Below the pieces are notes generated by a model. It ran no database searches. It had not been told where the DNA came from and saw only the letters and a list, made by a program, of their open reading frames with translations. From Leisingera daeponensis DSM 23529 (GTDB lineage: Bacteria; Pseudomonadota; Alphaproteobacteria; Rhodobacterales; Rhodobacteraceae), in contig NZ_KI421500.1 in the NCBI RefSeq assembly GCF_000473145.1, positions 3,497,725-3,561,724 of the forward strand: a DNA stretch of 64,000 nt, read 5' to 3'. The position numbers were made by a program, and so were the translations under genes. Position 1 is the first letter of the stretch. The number at the start of each line of letters is the position of its first letter. This document shows positions 9,433-17,834 of this stretch, in pieces.

Positions 9433-10461
9433 TCAGAGGCTGACGGGCGGAACCATGCCGACAATGTCATAGGTCTTGCGCAGGATCGGCGCAGTGATCT
9501 CTCTCGCGCGCTGCGACCCGCGGGACAGGATCTTGTCGATTTCGTCCTGGTTCTGCATCAGCCGCGCCATCTCGGTCGAGATCGGTGCCAGCTTTGACAC
9601 CGCCAGATCCGCCAGCATCGGCTTGAATTCCGAGAACTGCCTGCCGCCGACATCCGCCAGCACCTGTTCCACGGTTTGCTCGTTCAGGGCGGCGTAGATA
9701 TTGACCAGGTTGCGCGCCTCGGGGCGGCCCTCCAGGCCCTCGGCCTCGGACGGCAGCGCCTCGGGGTCGGTCTTCGCTTTCCGGATCTTCTTGGCGATGG
9801 TGTCGGCGTCATCGGTCAGGTTGATGCGGGAGGCGTCGGACGCATCCGATTTCGACATCTTCTTGGAGCCGTCGCGCAGGGACATGACGCGGGTGGCCGC
9901 GCCTTCGATCACCGGCTCGGTCTCCGGGAAGAAATCGACGCCGAAGTCGTGGTTGAACTTGATCGCGATATCGCGGGTCAGCTCCAGATGCTGTTTCTGA
10001 TCCTCGCCCACCGGCACATGCGTGGCGTGATACACCAGAATGTCCGCCGCCATCAGCGCCGGGTAGGCGAACAGGCCCAGCGAAGCGTTCTGCTGGTTCT
10101 TGCCCGCCTTGTCCTTCCACTGGGTCATCCGCTGCATCCAGCCCATGCGGGCGACGCAGTTGAACACCCAGGCCAGCTGCGCATGTTCCGGCACCTGGGA
10201 CTGGTTGATCAGGATGGATTTCTCCGGGTCGATGCCGGCGGCAATAAAGCCTGCGCAAAGTTCGCGGGTGGATTTCTTCAGATCCGCCGGGTCCTGCCAG
10301 ACAGTGATCGCATGCAGGTCGACCATGCAGTAGATGGTCTCGATATCCTTGGCCTGCCAGTCGACGAAGCGCTTCAATGCACCGAGGTAATTCCCCAAGT
10401 GCAGGTTGCCCGAAGGCTGGATCCCCGAAAACACGCGCGGGGTGAAGCTGGTTTCGCTCAT
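9433..10461 (-). CDS. trpS: Tryptophanyl-tRNA synthetase
   Basis: A 342-residue class I aminoacyl-tRNA synthetase that charges tRNA-Trp. The HIGH-like motif is [14 protein letters not shown] near residue 16 and the KMSKS loop is [12 protein letters not shown] near residue 197. The tryptophan pocket region [23 protein letters not shown] is present. Length fits the bacterial family (about 330-345). GGGAG lies upstream of the ATG. It is transcribed divergently from the rhomboid-like gene and ends at a strong terminator. Confidence 0.97.
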   Translation of the reverse strand: MSETSFTPRVFSGIQPSGNLHLGNYLGALKRFVDWQAKDIETIYCMVDLHAITVWQDPADLKKSTRELCAGFIAAGIDPEKSILINQSQVPEHAQLAWVFNCVARMGWMQRMTQWKDKAGKNQQNASLGLFAYPALMAADILVYHATHVPVGEDQKQHLELTRDIAIKFNHDFGVDFFPETEPVIEGAATRVMSLRDGSKKMSKSDASDASRINLTDDADTIAKKIRKAKTDPEALPSEAEGLEGRPEARNLVNIYAALNEQTVEQVLADVGGRQFSEFKPMLADLAVSKLAPISTEMARLMQNQDEIDKILSRGSQRAREITAPILRKTYDIVGMVPPVSL

Positions 10462-10560
10462 CGCGGAAACTCCCGTCTGGAATTATGCACCATCGTCGCT
10501 TACCCATGGGGCCAGGATAGGTCAACAGGCGCGGGGAATTCCGTGCCGCAAGGAGCCCGG

Positions 10561-11247
10561 ATGAGCAGCCAGCCCAATAATGCCCCCCTCAACCCATTGC
10601 CTGCCGCGGTGGTGGCGCTGGTCCTGATCATCATCGGGATCGAGGCTGTCTTGTCACTCGGCGCGCGCGGCATACTGGGCGGTCCGGAGGCGATCGGCTG
10701 GCGGCTGGAGGCGATTCAGTCCTATGCGTTTTCCAGCGAGATCTTCTGGTGGATGCAGGACAGCGGCCGCTGGCTGCCGGAGCACCTGAAACGCTTCGTG
10801 TCCTACACCTTCGTGCATGGCGCCTTTACCCACGCGCTGTTTGTCTGCGTCTTCGTGCTGGCGATGGGCAAGATGGTGGGCGAGGTGATGGGCGACTTGG
10901 CGATGGTGGTCATCTTCATCCTGTCCGGCGCCGGCGGCGCGCTGGGCTATGCTCTGCTGGTCAGCGGCGGCCAGCCCCTGATCGGCGGGTTTCCGGCGGT
11001 TTACGGGCTGATCGGGGCGTTCACCTTTTTGCTGTGGCGCTCGCTGGCCTCGGTCGGAGCGCAGCAAAGCCGGGCATTTTCGCTGATTGCGTTCCTGATG
11101 GGGGCGCAGCTGCTATTCGGGCTGCTGTTCGGCGGGCAGAAGGACTGGGTGGCCGATCTGGCGGGCTTTGCCACCGGGTTCGGCCTGTCGTTCTTTCTGG
11201 CGCCGGGCGGCTGGGCGCGGATCCGCAACCGCATCCGCCACGACTGA
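10561..11247 (+). CDS. Rhomboid-family membrane protein lacking the catalytic dyad
   Basis: A 228-residue polytopic membrane protein with about six hydrophobic segments and clear rhomboid architecture, including FVSYTFVHGAFTHALFVCVFVLAMG and the paired GxxxG-type helices. In active rhomboids the fourth helix has GASGAVxG and the sixth has a histidine before LxGF. Here the first reads GGFPAVYG (142-149), placing F144 where the serine should be, and the second reads WVADLAGFATGF, placing D199 where histidine is expected. I therefore predict a proteolytically dead rhomboid, similar in idea to iRhoms and derlins. AAGGAG lies upstream of the ATG; a long open frame upstream is antisense to trpS and is not used. 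Confidence 0.85.
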   Translation: MSSQPNNAPLNPLPAAVVALVLIIIGIEAVLSLGARGILGGPEAIGWRLEAIQSYAFSSEIFWWMQDSGRWLPEHLKRFVSYTFVHGAFTHALFVCVFVLAMGKMVGEVMGDLAMVVIFILSGAGGALGYALLVSGGQPLIGGFPAVYGLIGAFTFLLWRSLASVGAQQSRAFSLIAFLMGAQLLFGLLFGGQKDWVADLAGFATGFGLSFFLAPGGWARIRNRIRHD

Positions 11248-11256
11248 AACGGCGCG

Positions 11257-11326
11257 CTCCCGCCCGCTGGCGACGCCCCTGGCGGGCCATCGCCAGCCGT
11301 TGGGCCGGGCCGCGCTGCCGCGCGGC
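11257..11326 (+). repeat. Dispersed structured repeat, copy A
   Basis: It begins CTCCCGCCC (11257) and has GTTGGGCCGGGCCGCGC from 11299. It contains an 8-bp stem GCTGGCGA/TCGCCAGC (11266-11273/11290-11297) and a 7-bp stem GCCGCGC/GCGCGGC (11309-11315/11320-11326). It lies between converging genes. Copies B and C at 56736 and 26540 share both end blocks at similar spacing (41-47 bases). Confidence 0.7.
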
Positions 11327-11363
11327 GGCTGTGCCGCGCTTGACCCGGGACTGGCCGGGAGGG

Positions 11364-11561
11364 TCAGCCCTGTTTCTTCAATGGGCAGGTGTTCAGGCCC
11401 AGGATCTGATAGACCGGGCAGTAGCCCATCAGGCCGGTCGCCAGCGGCACCAGACCGATGAGGCCCCACAGGGTTTGCGGGCCGATGAACACCAGCGACA
11501 GCAGGATCAGGCCAAGAATGATGCGCAGGGCGCGGTCGAGGGTGCCTTCGTTACGGGGCAT
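11364..11561 (-). CDS. Small DUF2892 (YgaP-like) inner-membrane protein
   Basis: A 65-residue protein with two transmembrane helices (about 13-30 and 33-48) and the DUF2892 signature: an N-terminal NEGTLDRALRIILG and a C-terminal GYCPVYQILGLNTCP. The two cysteines of the CPVY..NTCP tail are conserved in this family, which includes the membrane part of the YgaP rhodanese. Its molecular function is not established. AAAGGA precedes the ATG. The gene follows the Crp/Fnr gene on the same strand with an 88-base gap that holds a perfect palindrome and a -10-like TAAAAT, so it probably has its own regulated promoter. Confidence 0.85.
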   Translation of the reverse strand: MPRNEGTLDRALRIILGLILLSLVFIGPQTLWGLIGLVPLATGLMGYCPVYQILGLNTCPLKKQG

Positions 11562-11601
11562 AGCGTGGTCCTTTCGAACTCAGGTTGCAAATTCTGAGCC
11601 C

Positions 11602-11644
11602 ATTTTAGACCGCGGCGGGGGCGGCTGTCGGTGACAGTGTCACC
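11602..11644 (-). promoter_or_regulatory. Crp/Fnr-type operator and promoter for the DUF2892 gene
   Basis: GGTGACAGTGTCACC (11630-11644) is a perfect palindrome with 7-base arms around one G. TAAAAT (minus strand, 11607-11602) is a good -10. If transcription starts about 7 bases further on, the palindrome centre falls near -42, the classic class II activator position. The natural ligand is the Crp/Fnr protein encoded immediately upstream. Confidence 0.6.
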
Positions 11645-11649
11645 AAAGC

Positions 11650-12237
11650 TCAGATTTCATCCTGAGCCACCCGCTCCAGCCCGGCGCGGTTGAGGATACG
11701 CAGGTGGCCGCGCTTGGTTTCCACCAGGCCAAGGCGGGTAAACTCGCGCAGGCGGCGGGTCACGAAAGCGCGGCCTGAGGCGGTTTCGGCAGCCAGCGCG
11801 TCATGGGTGATGCGGATCCCGTCGCTGTCCTGCGCCAGCCGCAGCAGCACCCGGGCGAGCCGGGCATCAAAGCCGGTGAGGGCAACGTCTTCGACCAGCT
11901 GCTCGTAATCGGCAAAGCGGCGGGCAACGGCGGTCAGGACCTCGCTGCGGAACGCCCCGTCCTTGGACATCGCCTCTCGAAAGGCGGCGTGGGGGATGAT
12001 CTCCCCTTCCAGCGCGGTCTCCGCGACGCCCTCCGCCGCATAGGGGCGGCCATCGGTGAGGCAGGCAAAGGTCTGCAGGCAGATATCACCTGGGCCCACG
12101 CGGTATAGCACCACCTCGCGGCCGTTGGCGGCGGTCAGGGTGACCTTGATGCGGCCGGCGGTGAGGCGGACAAAGCCGGGGCAGTCCTGCCCCGGGCGGA
12201 ACAGCACGGTGCCGGCGGCGCAGGACAGGCGGCTCAT
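11650..12237 (-). CDS. Crp/Fnr-family transcriptional regulator
   Basis: A 195-residue regulator. Residues 1-~110 are a cyclic-nucleotide-binding-like beta barrel. Residues ~125-195 are a winged helix-turn-helix with recognition region ALAAETASGRAFVTRRLREFTRLGLV. The barrel is short and lacks the arginine-containing cAMP-binding signature. Four cysteines stand out (C6, C19, C53, C59), but they are not spaced as in FNR, so a redox or metal signal is possible and unproven. The start overlaps the murJ stop by four bases (ATGA), so it is translated with the glnD-murJ group. It probably controls the downstream DUF2892 gene. Confidence 0.88.
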   Translation of the reverse strand: MSRLSCAAGTVLFRPGQDCPGFVRLTAGRIKVTLTAANGREVVLYRVGPGDICLQTFACLTDGRPYAAEGVAETALEGEIIPHAAFREAMSKDGAFRSEVLTAVARRFADYEQLVEDVALTGFDARLARVLLRLAQDSDGIRITHDALAAETASGRAFVTRRLREFTRLGLVETKRGHLRILNRAGLERVAQDEI

Positions 12238-13784
12238 GCCTGTTTCCGGCGGCTGAGGGCGGTGCGGAATTCGGACAGGCGGAAGGCGCCGAGGGCCTGG
12301 CCCGCGGCGAAGTAGACCACGCCCCCCAGCACCACCAGCCCCAGCAGGGACAGGTAGCGCCAGTATTCCAGCGTGAACAGCCAGCCGGCGGTTTGCGCCA
12401 CCGCGAACAGCACCGCGCCCATCACGGCGGAGGCCGCCAGGATGCGCCAGGCGCGGCGGCGGAAGCGGGCATCGAACCGGGCTTCCTCCCCCATGCTGCG
12501 GGCGCCGAGCGCCAGCAGCGCCACCATGGCCCAGCCAGCGGCAGAGGCGGCAATGGCGGGGGCGATCCAGCCCAGCACCGGCTTGAGGCCAAAGGCGAGC
12601 GCAGCGTTCACCGCCATCGCCACCATCGCATAGTGGAAGGGGGTCCGGGTGTCCTCGCGCGCGAAGTAAAGCGGCTGCAGCACCTTTTGCAGCATGAAGG
12701 CCGGCAGGCCCGCGCCGTAGATGGCAACGGCGATGGCAATGGCGGCGACATCTTCGGGGCCGGTGGCGCCGCGTTCATACAGGACCGAGACCAGCGGCAG
12801 CGGCACCGTGATGAAGGCAACGGCAGAGGGAACCGCGAGCAGCAGCGAGAACTCCCCGGCGCGCGATAGGGCGTCCTGCGAGCCTGCGCCGTCGCCGGCC
12901 CGCAGGCGGCGCGACAGGGCGGGCAGCAGCACGATGCCGACAGCAATGCCCACCACCCCCAGCGGCAGCTGATACAGGCGGTCGGCGATGAACAGCCAGC
13001 TGGCCGCCTTTTCGATGTCCGAGGCCACATACTGCCCGACCACCAGGTTGATCTGGGTGACGCCCATCGCCAGCGCGGCAGGCACGGCCACCCGGACCAG
13101 ATTGCGCATTTCGCTGTTCCAGCGGGGCAGGCCGGGGCGCAGCCGTATCCCGGCCCTGTCAGCCGCCGCCCAGACCAGCGCCAGCTGGGCGACGCCGGCC
13201 GCCGGTATGGTCCAGACCAGCCAGGTGACCACCTCGCCGCCCAAGAGTGCGCCTGCGGTCATGGCTGCGCAGGTGAAGATGTTGAGCAGAACAGGCGCGG
13301 CGGCGGCGGCGGCAAAGCGCCCGGTGGCGTTCAGCACCCCGGAAAACAGCGCCGCCAGCGACATGAACAGGATGTAGGGAAACACGATATGGCCGAAACC
13401 CACCGCCATATCGAACCGCGCATCGCCGACAAAACCGCCGGCCGTCAGCCAGACCAGCCCCGGCATGAACACCATGCCCAGGCCCACCAGCGCCAGCACC
13501 GCGGCAGCCAGCAGGTTGAAGGCCTGCTGCGCATAGGCAGTGGCGTCTTCGCCGGCCTCGTAGCGTTTGGAGAATGCCGGGACAAAGGCCGCGTTGAAGG
13601 CGCCCTCGGCAAAGAACCGGCGGAACATATTGGGCAGGCGGAAGGCCACGATAAAGGCGTCCAGCACTGGCCCAGGCCCGATGAAGGCGGCGATCAGGAT
13701 CTCGCGCGCAAAGCCGAGCACGCGGCTGGCCAGCGTCCAGAACCCGACGGTCAGGAACCCCGAAAGCAATCTGATTGGCTTCAT
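12234..13784 (-). CDS. murJ: MurJ lipid II flippase
   Basis: A 516-residue MOP-superfamily protein with about 14 transmembrane helices that flips lipid II to the periplasmic face for peptidoglycan synthesis. The N-terminal signature RVLGFAREILIAAFIGPGPVLDAFIVAFRLPNMFRRFFAEGAFN is typical, including the conserved arginines and the FRRFFAEGAFN stretch. Length matches the family (about 510-530). It overlaps glnD by four bases upstream and the Crp/Fnr gene by four bases downstream, which implies one transcript and coupled translation. Confidence 0.96.
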   Translation of the reverse strand: MKPIRLLSGFLTVGFWTLASRVLGFAREILIAAFIGPGPVLDAFIVAFRLPNMFRRFFAEGAFNAAFVPAFSKRYEAGEDATAYAQQAFNLLAAAVLALVGLGMVFMPGLVWLTAGGFVGDARFDMAVGFGHIVFPYILFMSLAALFSGVLNATGRFAAAAAAPVLLNIFTCAAMTAGALLGGEVVTWLVWTIPAAGVAQLALVWAAADRAGIRLRPGLPRWNSEMRNLVRVAVPAALAMGVTQINLVVGQYVASDIEKAASWLFIADRLYQLPLGVVGIAVGIVLLPALSRRLRAGDGAGSQDALSRAGEFSLLLAVPSAVAFITVPLPLVSVLYERGATGPEDVAAIAIAVAIYGAGLPAFMLQKVLQPLYFAREDTRTPFHYAMVAMAVNAALAFGLKPVLGWIAPAIAASAAGWAMVALLALGARSMGEEARFDARFRRRAWRILAASAVMGAVLFAVAQTAGWLFTLEYWRYLSLLGLVVLGGVVYFAAGQALGAFRLSEFRTALSRRKQA

Positions 13785-16621
13785 ATATCCGCCCGCTTTG
13801 CGCCCTCGGCAATCGCCTCGCGCAGCTTCCTGTCCAGCATCCGCTGCTTGGACTCCGAGTAGTATTTCAAGCCGAACATGTCCTTGACATAGAAGGCGTC
13901 CACCACCTGCTCGCCATAGGTCGCAATCACCGCATTGGCAATATAGACGTTGGCAGCGGCCAGGGTGCGCGCCAGATCATAGAGCAGGCCTGGGCGGTCG
14001 CGGGTATCGACCTCGATGATGGTGTAGATCTCCGAGCCCTCGTTGTCGAAGGTGATATGGGTCGGCACCTTGAAGGCGCGCTCGCGCTTCTTGATCTTGT
14101 CGCGGGATTTCAGCGCATCCCGGGCGATCACCTCGCCCTTGAGCGTCTTCTCGATCATCTGCTTGAGCCGGTGCAGGCGCATCGGGTCGAAGGGATGGCC
14201 CTCGCTGTCCTGGATCCAGAAGGCATCCGTCACATAGCCGTCCTTGGTGGTGTAGGAGCGCGCGTCCACCACATTCGCCCCGACCAGCGCCAGTGCGCCG
14301 ACGATGCGGGCAAAGATGCCGGGGTGATCCTCCATCACGAAACAGGCGCGGGTGGCGTCGCGGTCCACGTCCGGATAGAGCCGGATCATCACCTCGCCCG
14401 GGTCGCCCTTTGCAGTGAACTCCCTCAGCATTTCGGCGAAATCCACATGCGCGGTGACATGCAGCCCGTGCCAGTAGGGCGGGTAGTGGCGGCCAGTCTC
14501 GGTCTTGAGGTCGGCCTTGGACCAGCCCGGCAGCGCCTGGCGCAGGGCCTTCTTGGCGGACGCGCCGCGGTGCTCGCGGTTGAGCGCTTCCATGCCGCCC
14601 TCAAGCGCGGCGCGGGTCTGGCCGTAAAGCGCGCGCAAAAGCGCCGCTTTCCAGTTGTTCCAGGTGTCCGGGCCAACGCCGCGGATGTCGCAGACGGTCA
14701 GCAGCAAGAGCAGGTCCAGCCGTTTGACGGTCTGCACCGCCTTGGCGAAATCGCGCACCGTGCGCGGGTCGGCGATGTCGCGTTTCTGGGCCATGTCCGA
14801 CATCAGCAGGTGATAGCGGACCAGCCATTCCACAGTCTCGCATTCCGAAGGCTTCAGCCCCAGCCGGGGCGCCACCTTGCGGGCGATCTGGGCGCCCAGG
14901 ATCGAATGGTCCTGCGCACGTCCCTTGCCGATGTCATGCAGCAGCATCGCCACCATCAGCACCTTGCGGTTCAGCCCCTTGCGCAGCACCTCCGAGGACA
15001 GCGGCAGCTCATCCTCCAGCTCGCCGCGCTCGATGGCGGCGAAATTGGCGATCACCTGGATGGTGTGTTCGTCCACCGTGTAGGAGTGGTACATGTTGAA
15101 CTGCATCATCGCCACGATCGGCTCAAACTCCGGCAGGAATGCGGACAGCACGCCCAGCTCGTTCATCCGCCGCAGGGCGCGCTCGGGGTTGCCATGCTTC
15201 AGGAGCAGATCAAGGAACAGCCGCTGCGCCTCCTTGTCGTTGCGCATATTCTCGTCGATCAGGTTCAGGTTGGCGGTCACCAGCCGCATCGCATCCGGGT
15301 GGATCAGCATACCGGTGCGCAGCGCCTCCTCGAACAGCCGCAGCAGGTTGAGCTTGTCCTGCAGAAACGCCTGCGGGTCTGTCACGTCCAGCCTGTTATG
15401 CACCACCCGGTAGCCGGCCTTGGTCCGCGGGCGGCGGCGGAAGATCCGCTCCAGCAGCGGCGCGCCCTTCTGGTGGCTGGCTTCCAGTTTGGTCAGGAAA
15501 ATCCGGGTCAGGTCGCCGACGCGGGTGGCGTGGCGGAAGTAATCCTGCATGAACAGCTCGACACCGCGGCGGCCGGCCTTGTCCTCATAGCCCATGCGCG
15601 CAGCGACCTCGACCTGCATGTCAAAGGTCAGCTGTTCGGTGGCGCGTCCGGTGGCCAGATGCAGGTGCGAGCGCACCGCCCACAGGAAGGCCGCCGCATT
15701 GGAAAACAGCTCCATCTCTTCGGCGCGGAACAGGCCCACGGGCACCAGGTCCTCGGCATCCTTGACCTGGTAAAGGTACTTGGCGATCCAGAACAGCGAC
15801 TGCAGGTCGCGCAGGCCGCCCTTGCCCTCTTTCACGTTGGGTTCAACCACATAGCGCTGGCCCTGTTTCAGGTGGCGCGCGTCGCGCTCGGCCAGCTTCG
15901 CTTCGATGAACTGCTCGGCATCCTTGGAGAACAGCTCTGCCCGCAGCCGTTTGTCGAGCTCCTTGGCCAGCGGCGCGTGGCCGGCCAGGAAGCGGTGCTC
16001 CAGCATCGCGGTGCGGATGGTGTAATCCTCGCCGCCCAGCCGGATGCAATCCTTGATGGTGCGGCTGGCGTGGCCGACCTTCAGCCGCAGGTCCCACAGG
16101 ATATAGAGCATGGATTCGATCACGCTCTCGGCCCAGGCGGTGATCTTGTAAGGGGTCAGAAACAGCAGATCGACGTCCGAGGCCGGCGCCATCTCGCCCC
16201 GTCCGTAGCCGCCGACCGCCATCACCGCGATGCGCTCGCCCCGGGTCGGGTTGGCCAGCGGGTGCAGCAGGCCGCTGGCGACGTGCAGCGCGGTGGTGAC
16301 CAGGCCGTCGGTCAGGAAGGTGTAGGAGCGGGTCAGCTCGCGCGCGGCAAAGGGTTTGGCGGCAAAGGCCTCGGCGATGACCGCGCGCCCGGCCTTATTG
16401 GCCGCGCGCAGGATTTTCACCGTCTCGCCGCGCAGCTCTGCCGGGGTGCAATCCGCCGCCGCTGCGTCAATCTGCGCCCGGACGGCGGCGGCATCAAAGA
16501 TCTCCGCAGGGCCGCAGATCAGCGGCCCCAGCGGTTCGGGAAACCCGTTGGCAGCGCGCCGCGGGGGCCGGGCAGAGGCCTCAGAATCCTGCGCCGGCGA
16601 AGCTGCTTGGGGCTGGGTCAA
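13781..16621 (-). CDS. glnD: PII uridylyltransferase / uridylyl-removing enzyme
   Basis: A 946-residue nitrogen sensor that uridylylates PII proteins when glutamine is low and removes UMP when it is high. The nucleotidyltransferase domain has VGGYGRGEMAPASDVDLLFL near residue 130. A GlnE-like linker follows. The HD domain contains MVAMLLHDIGKGRAQDHS. Two ACT domains end the protein (EDHPGIFARIVGALAL and DTRDRPGLLYDLARTLAAAN). Length is in the family range. The best available start is a TTG at 16621 that overlaps the preceding lipoprotein gene by 41 bases; a later GTG or other start cannot be excluded. It is followed directly by murJ. Confidence 0.95.
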   Translation of the reverse strand: MTQPQAASPAQDSEASARPPRRAANGFPEPLGPLICGPAEIFDAAAVRAQIDAAAADCTPAELRGETVKILRAANKAGRAVIAEAFAAKPFAARELTRSYTFLTDGLVTTALHVASGLLHPLANPTRGERIAVMAVGGYGRGEMAPASDVDLLFLTPYKITAWAESVIESMLYILWDLRLKVGHASRTIKDCIRLGGEDYTIRTAMLEHRFLAGHAPLAKELDKRLRAELFSKDAEQFIEAKLAERDARHLKQGQRYVVEPNVKEGKGGLRDLQSLFWIAKYLYQVKDAEDLVPVGLFRAEEMELFSNAAAFLWAVRSHLHLATGRATEQLTFDMQVEVAARMGYEDKAGRRGVELFMQDYFRHATRVGDLTRIFLTKLEASHQKGAPLLERIFRRRPRTKAGYRVVHNRLDVTDPQAFLQDKLNLLRLFEEALRTGMLIHPDAMRLVTANLNLIDENMRNDKEAQRLFLDLLLKHGNPERALRRMNELGVLSAFLPEFEPIVAMMQFNMYHSYTVDEHTIQVIANFAAIERGELEDELPLSSEVLRKGLNRKVLMVAMLLHDIGKGRAQDHSILGAQIARKVAPRLGLKPSECETVEWLVRYHLLMSDMAQKRDIADPRTVRDFAKAVQTVKRLDLLLLLTVCDIRGVGPDTWNNWKAALLRALYGQTRAALEGGMEALNREHRGASAKKALRQALPGWSKADLKTETGRHYPPYWHGLHVTAHVDFAEMLREFTAKGDPGEVMIRLYPDVDRDATRACFVMEDHPGIFARIVGALALVGANVVDARSYTTKDGYVTDAFWIQDSEGHPFDPMRLHRLKQMIEKTLKGEVIARDALKSRDKIKKRERAFKVPTHITFDNEGSEIYTIIEVDTRDRPGLLYDLARTLAAANVYIANAVIATYGEQVVDAFYVKDMFGLKYYSESKQRMLDRKLREAIAEGAKRADI

Positions 16622-17747
16622 TGATCACGACCTTCTGTTCTTGGATGGTGGCAACCGCCAGGCCGCGCTCATTGGTGCCGTCGGGCCGCAGGCGGAAGAT
16701 GCCGCCCGCCCCCCGGAAGCCTGCCCCCTGGGTCAGCGCGCCGCCGGTCAGCGCGTCGGACTTGCCCGCCGCAACCAGCGCGCCGATGGCGGCGATGCCG
16801 TCATAGGCGAGGCTGCCGATCGGATGCGGCGCGGCGCCGTAGCTGGCCTGGTAGCGGGCGCTGAACTGCTGCACCTTGCCCTGGTCCGGCAGGGCGAACC
16901 AGCCGCCCTGCACACCGGGCAGGGTCAGGGTTTGCGGCGGGATGTCCCAGCGGGTCAGGCCCATATACTGCGTCACTGCCGGATCGACGCCGGCTTCGGG
17001 CATCAGCTGCGCCAGCAGCGGCAGCGCGCCTGCGGTTGTCGAGGTCAGGAACACCGCATCCGCGCCTGCCGCTTCGCTGCGGATGGCGGGGATGGCATTG
17101 ATCACGCCCTGCTGCGACAGGTCATAGCCGACGCTGCCCTTGATGCTGACGCCGGTCTCGCTGGCGGCGCGCTGAATGGCGGCGCGGCCCGCGGCGCCGG
17201 CCGCATCATTGCCGCCGACAATCAGGATGTTGCGCTTGCCGTTGCGGGCCGCAAAGCTGGTCAGCCTGCGGGCGGTGTTGTCGAAGGTCGGCCCCAGAAT
17301 GAACACGTTGCCGCCGGCAATCGCCGGGTTGTTGGAGAACGCCAGCACGTTCACGCCGCGCTGGCGGGCGGCGATGCCCGCCGCGTTGGCGGCCTCGGCA
17401 TAGACCGGGCCCAGAATCACCCGCGCGCCGTCGTCGAGCGCCTGCTGCGCCGCGGTGGAAGCGGTTGCCGGGTTGCCCGCGGTGTCATAGACGCGCAGGT
17501 CGATCTGCGCCCCCTGCAGGTCGCCGATGGCCAGGCGGGCGGCGTTTTCCAGGCTCTGGGCCAGCACCCGGTCGCCCTGCTGGGCGGAGCCGCGCGGCAC
17601 CAGCAGCGCCACCGGCACCGGTTTGGAGGTGTTGATCGTCGGGCCGGTGCTGATGGCAACCGGATCACAGGCAGTCAGGGCAATGGCGGAAAGTGCCGCG
17701 GCAGCTGTCAGTGCCGCCTTGCGGGCCCGTTTGAAAACAGCAAACAT
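16581..17747 (-). CDS. Penicillin-binding-protein activator-like lipoprotein (LpoA/YraM family)
   Basis: A 388-residue lipoprotein: the signal peptide ends in the lipobox LTAC with the lipid-bearing cysteine at 27. The rest is a periplasmic-binding-protein type I fold resembling the C-terminal half of E. coli LpoA, which activates the synthase PBP1a from the outer membrane. Recognisable segments include VPVALLVPRGSAQQGDRVLAQSLENAARLA and a GPVYAEAANAAG stretch. The N-terminal TPR domain of gamma-proteobacterial LpoA is absent. The gene is divergent from rsmI, as yraM is next to yraL in E. coli. An amino-acid-binding role is a possible alternative. Confidence 0.83.
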   Translation of the reverse strand: MFAVFKRARKAALTAAAALSAIALTACDPVAISTGPTINTSKPVPVALLVPRGSAQQGDRVLAQSLENAARLAIGDLQGAQIDLRVYDTAGNPATASTAAQQALDDGARVILGPVYAEAANAAGIAARQRGVNVLAFSNNPAIAGGNVFILGPTFDNTARRLTSFAARNGKRNILIVGGNDAAGAAGRAAIQRAASETGVSIKGSVGYDLSQQGVINAIPAIRSEAAGADAVFLTSTTAGALPLLAQLMPEAGVDPAVTQYMGLTRWDIPPQTLTLPGVQGGWFALPDQGKVQQFSARYQASYGAAPHPIGSLAYDGIAAIGALVAAGKSDALTGGALTQGAGFRGAGGIFRLRPDGTNERGLAVATIQEQKVVIIDPAPSSFAGAGF

Positions 17748-17834
17748 AATGGCTTGAAACTCCGTTCTCCCGGCGCGGTTGCGCCGTGTGGGTTTAAGGA
17801 CGGATCATAAACGACCAAAAAGGCGGGTCCAGCG

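Noticed and set aside
9676..10560. N-terminal extension of the rhomboid-like gene
   Set aside because: The frame is open for 295 more codons, but this part is antisense to trpS and carries no rhomboid feature; AAGGAG before the ATG at 10561 decides the start.
13775..16624. A 949-codon open frame opposite glnD
   Set aside because: It mirrors glnD almost exactly; all family motifs are on the other strand. Long antisense frames are expected at this G+C content.
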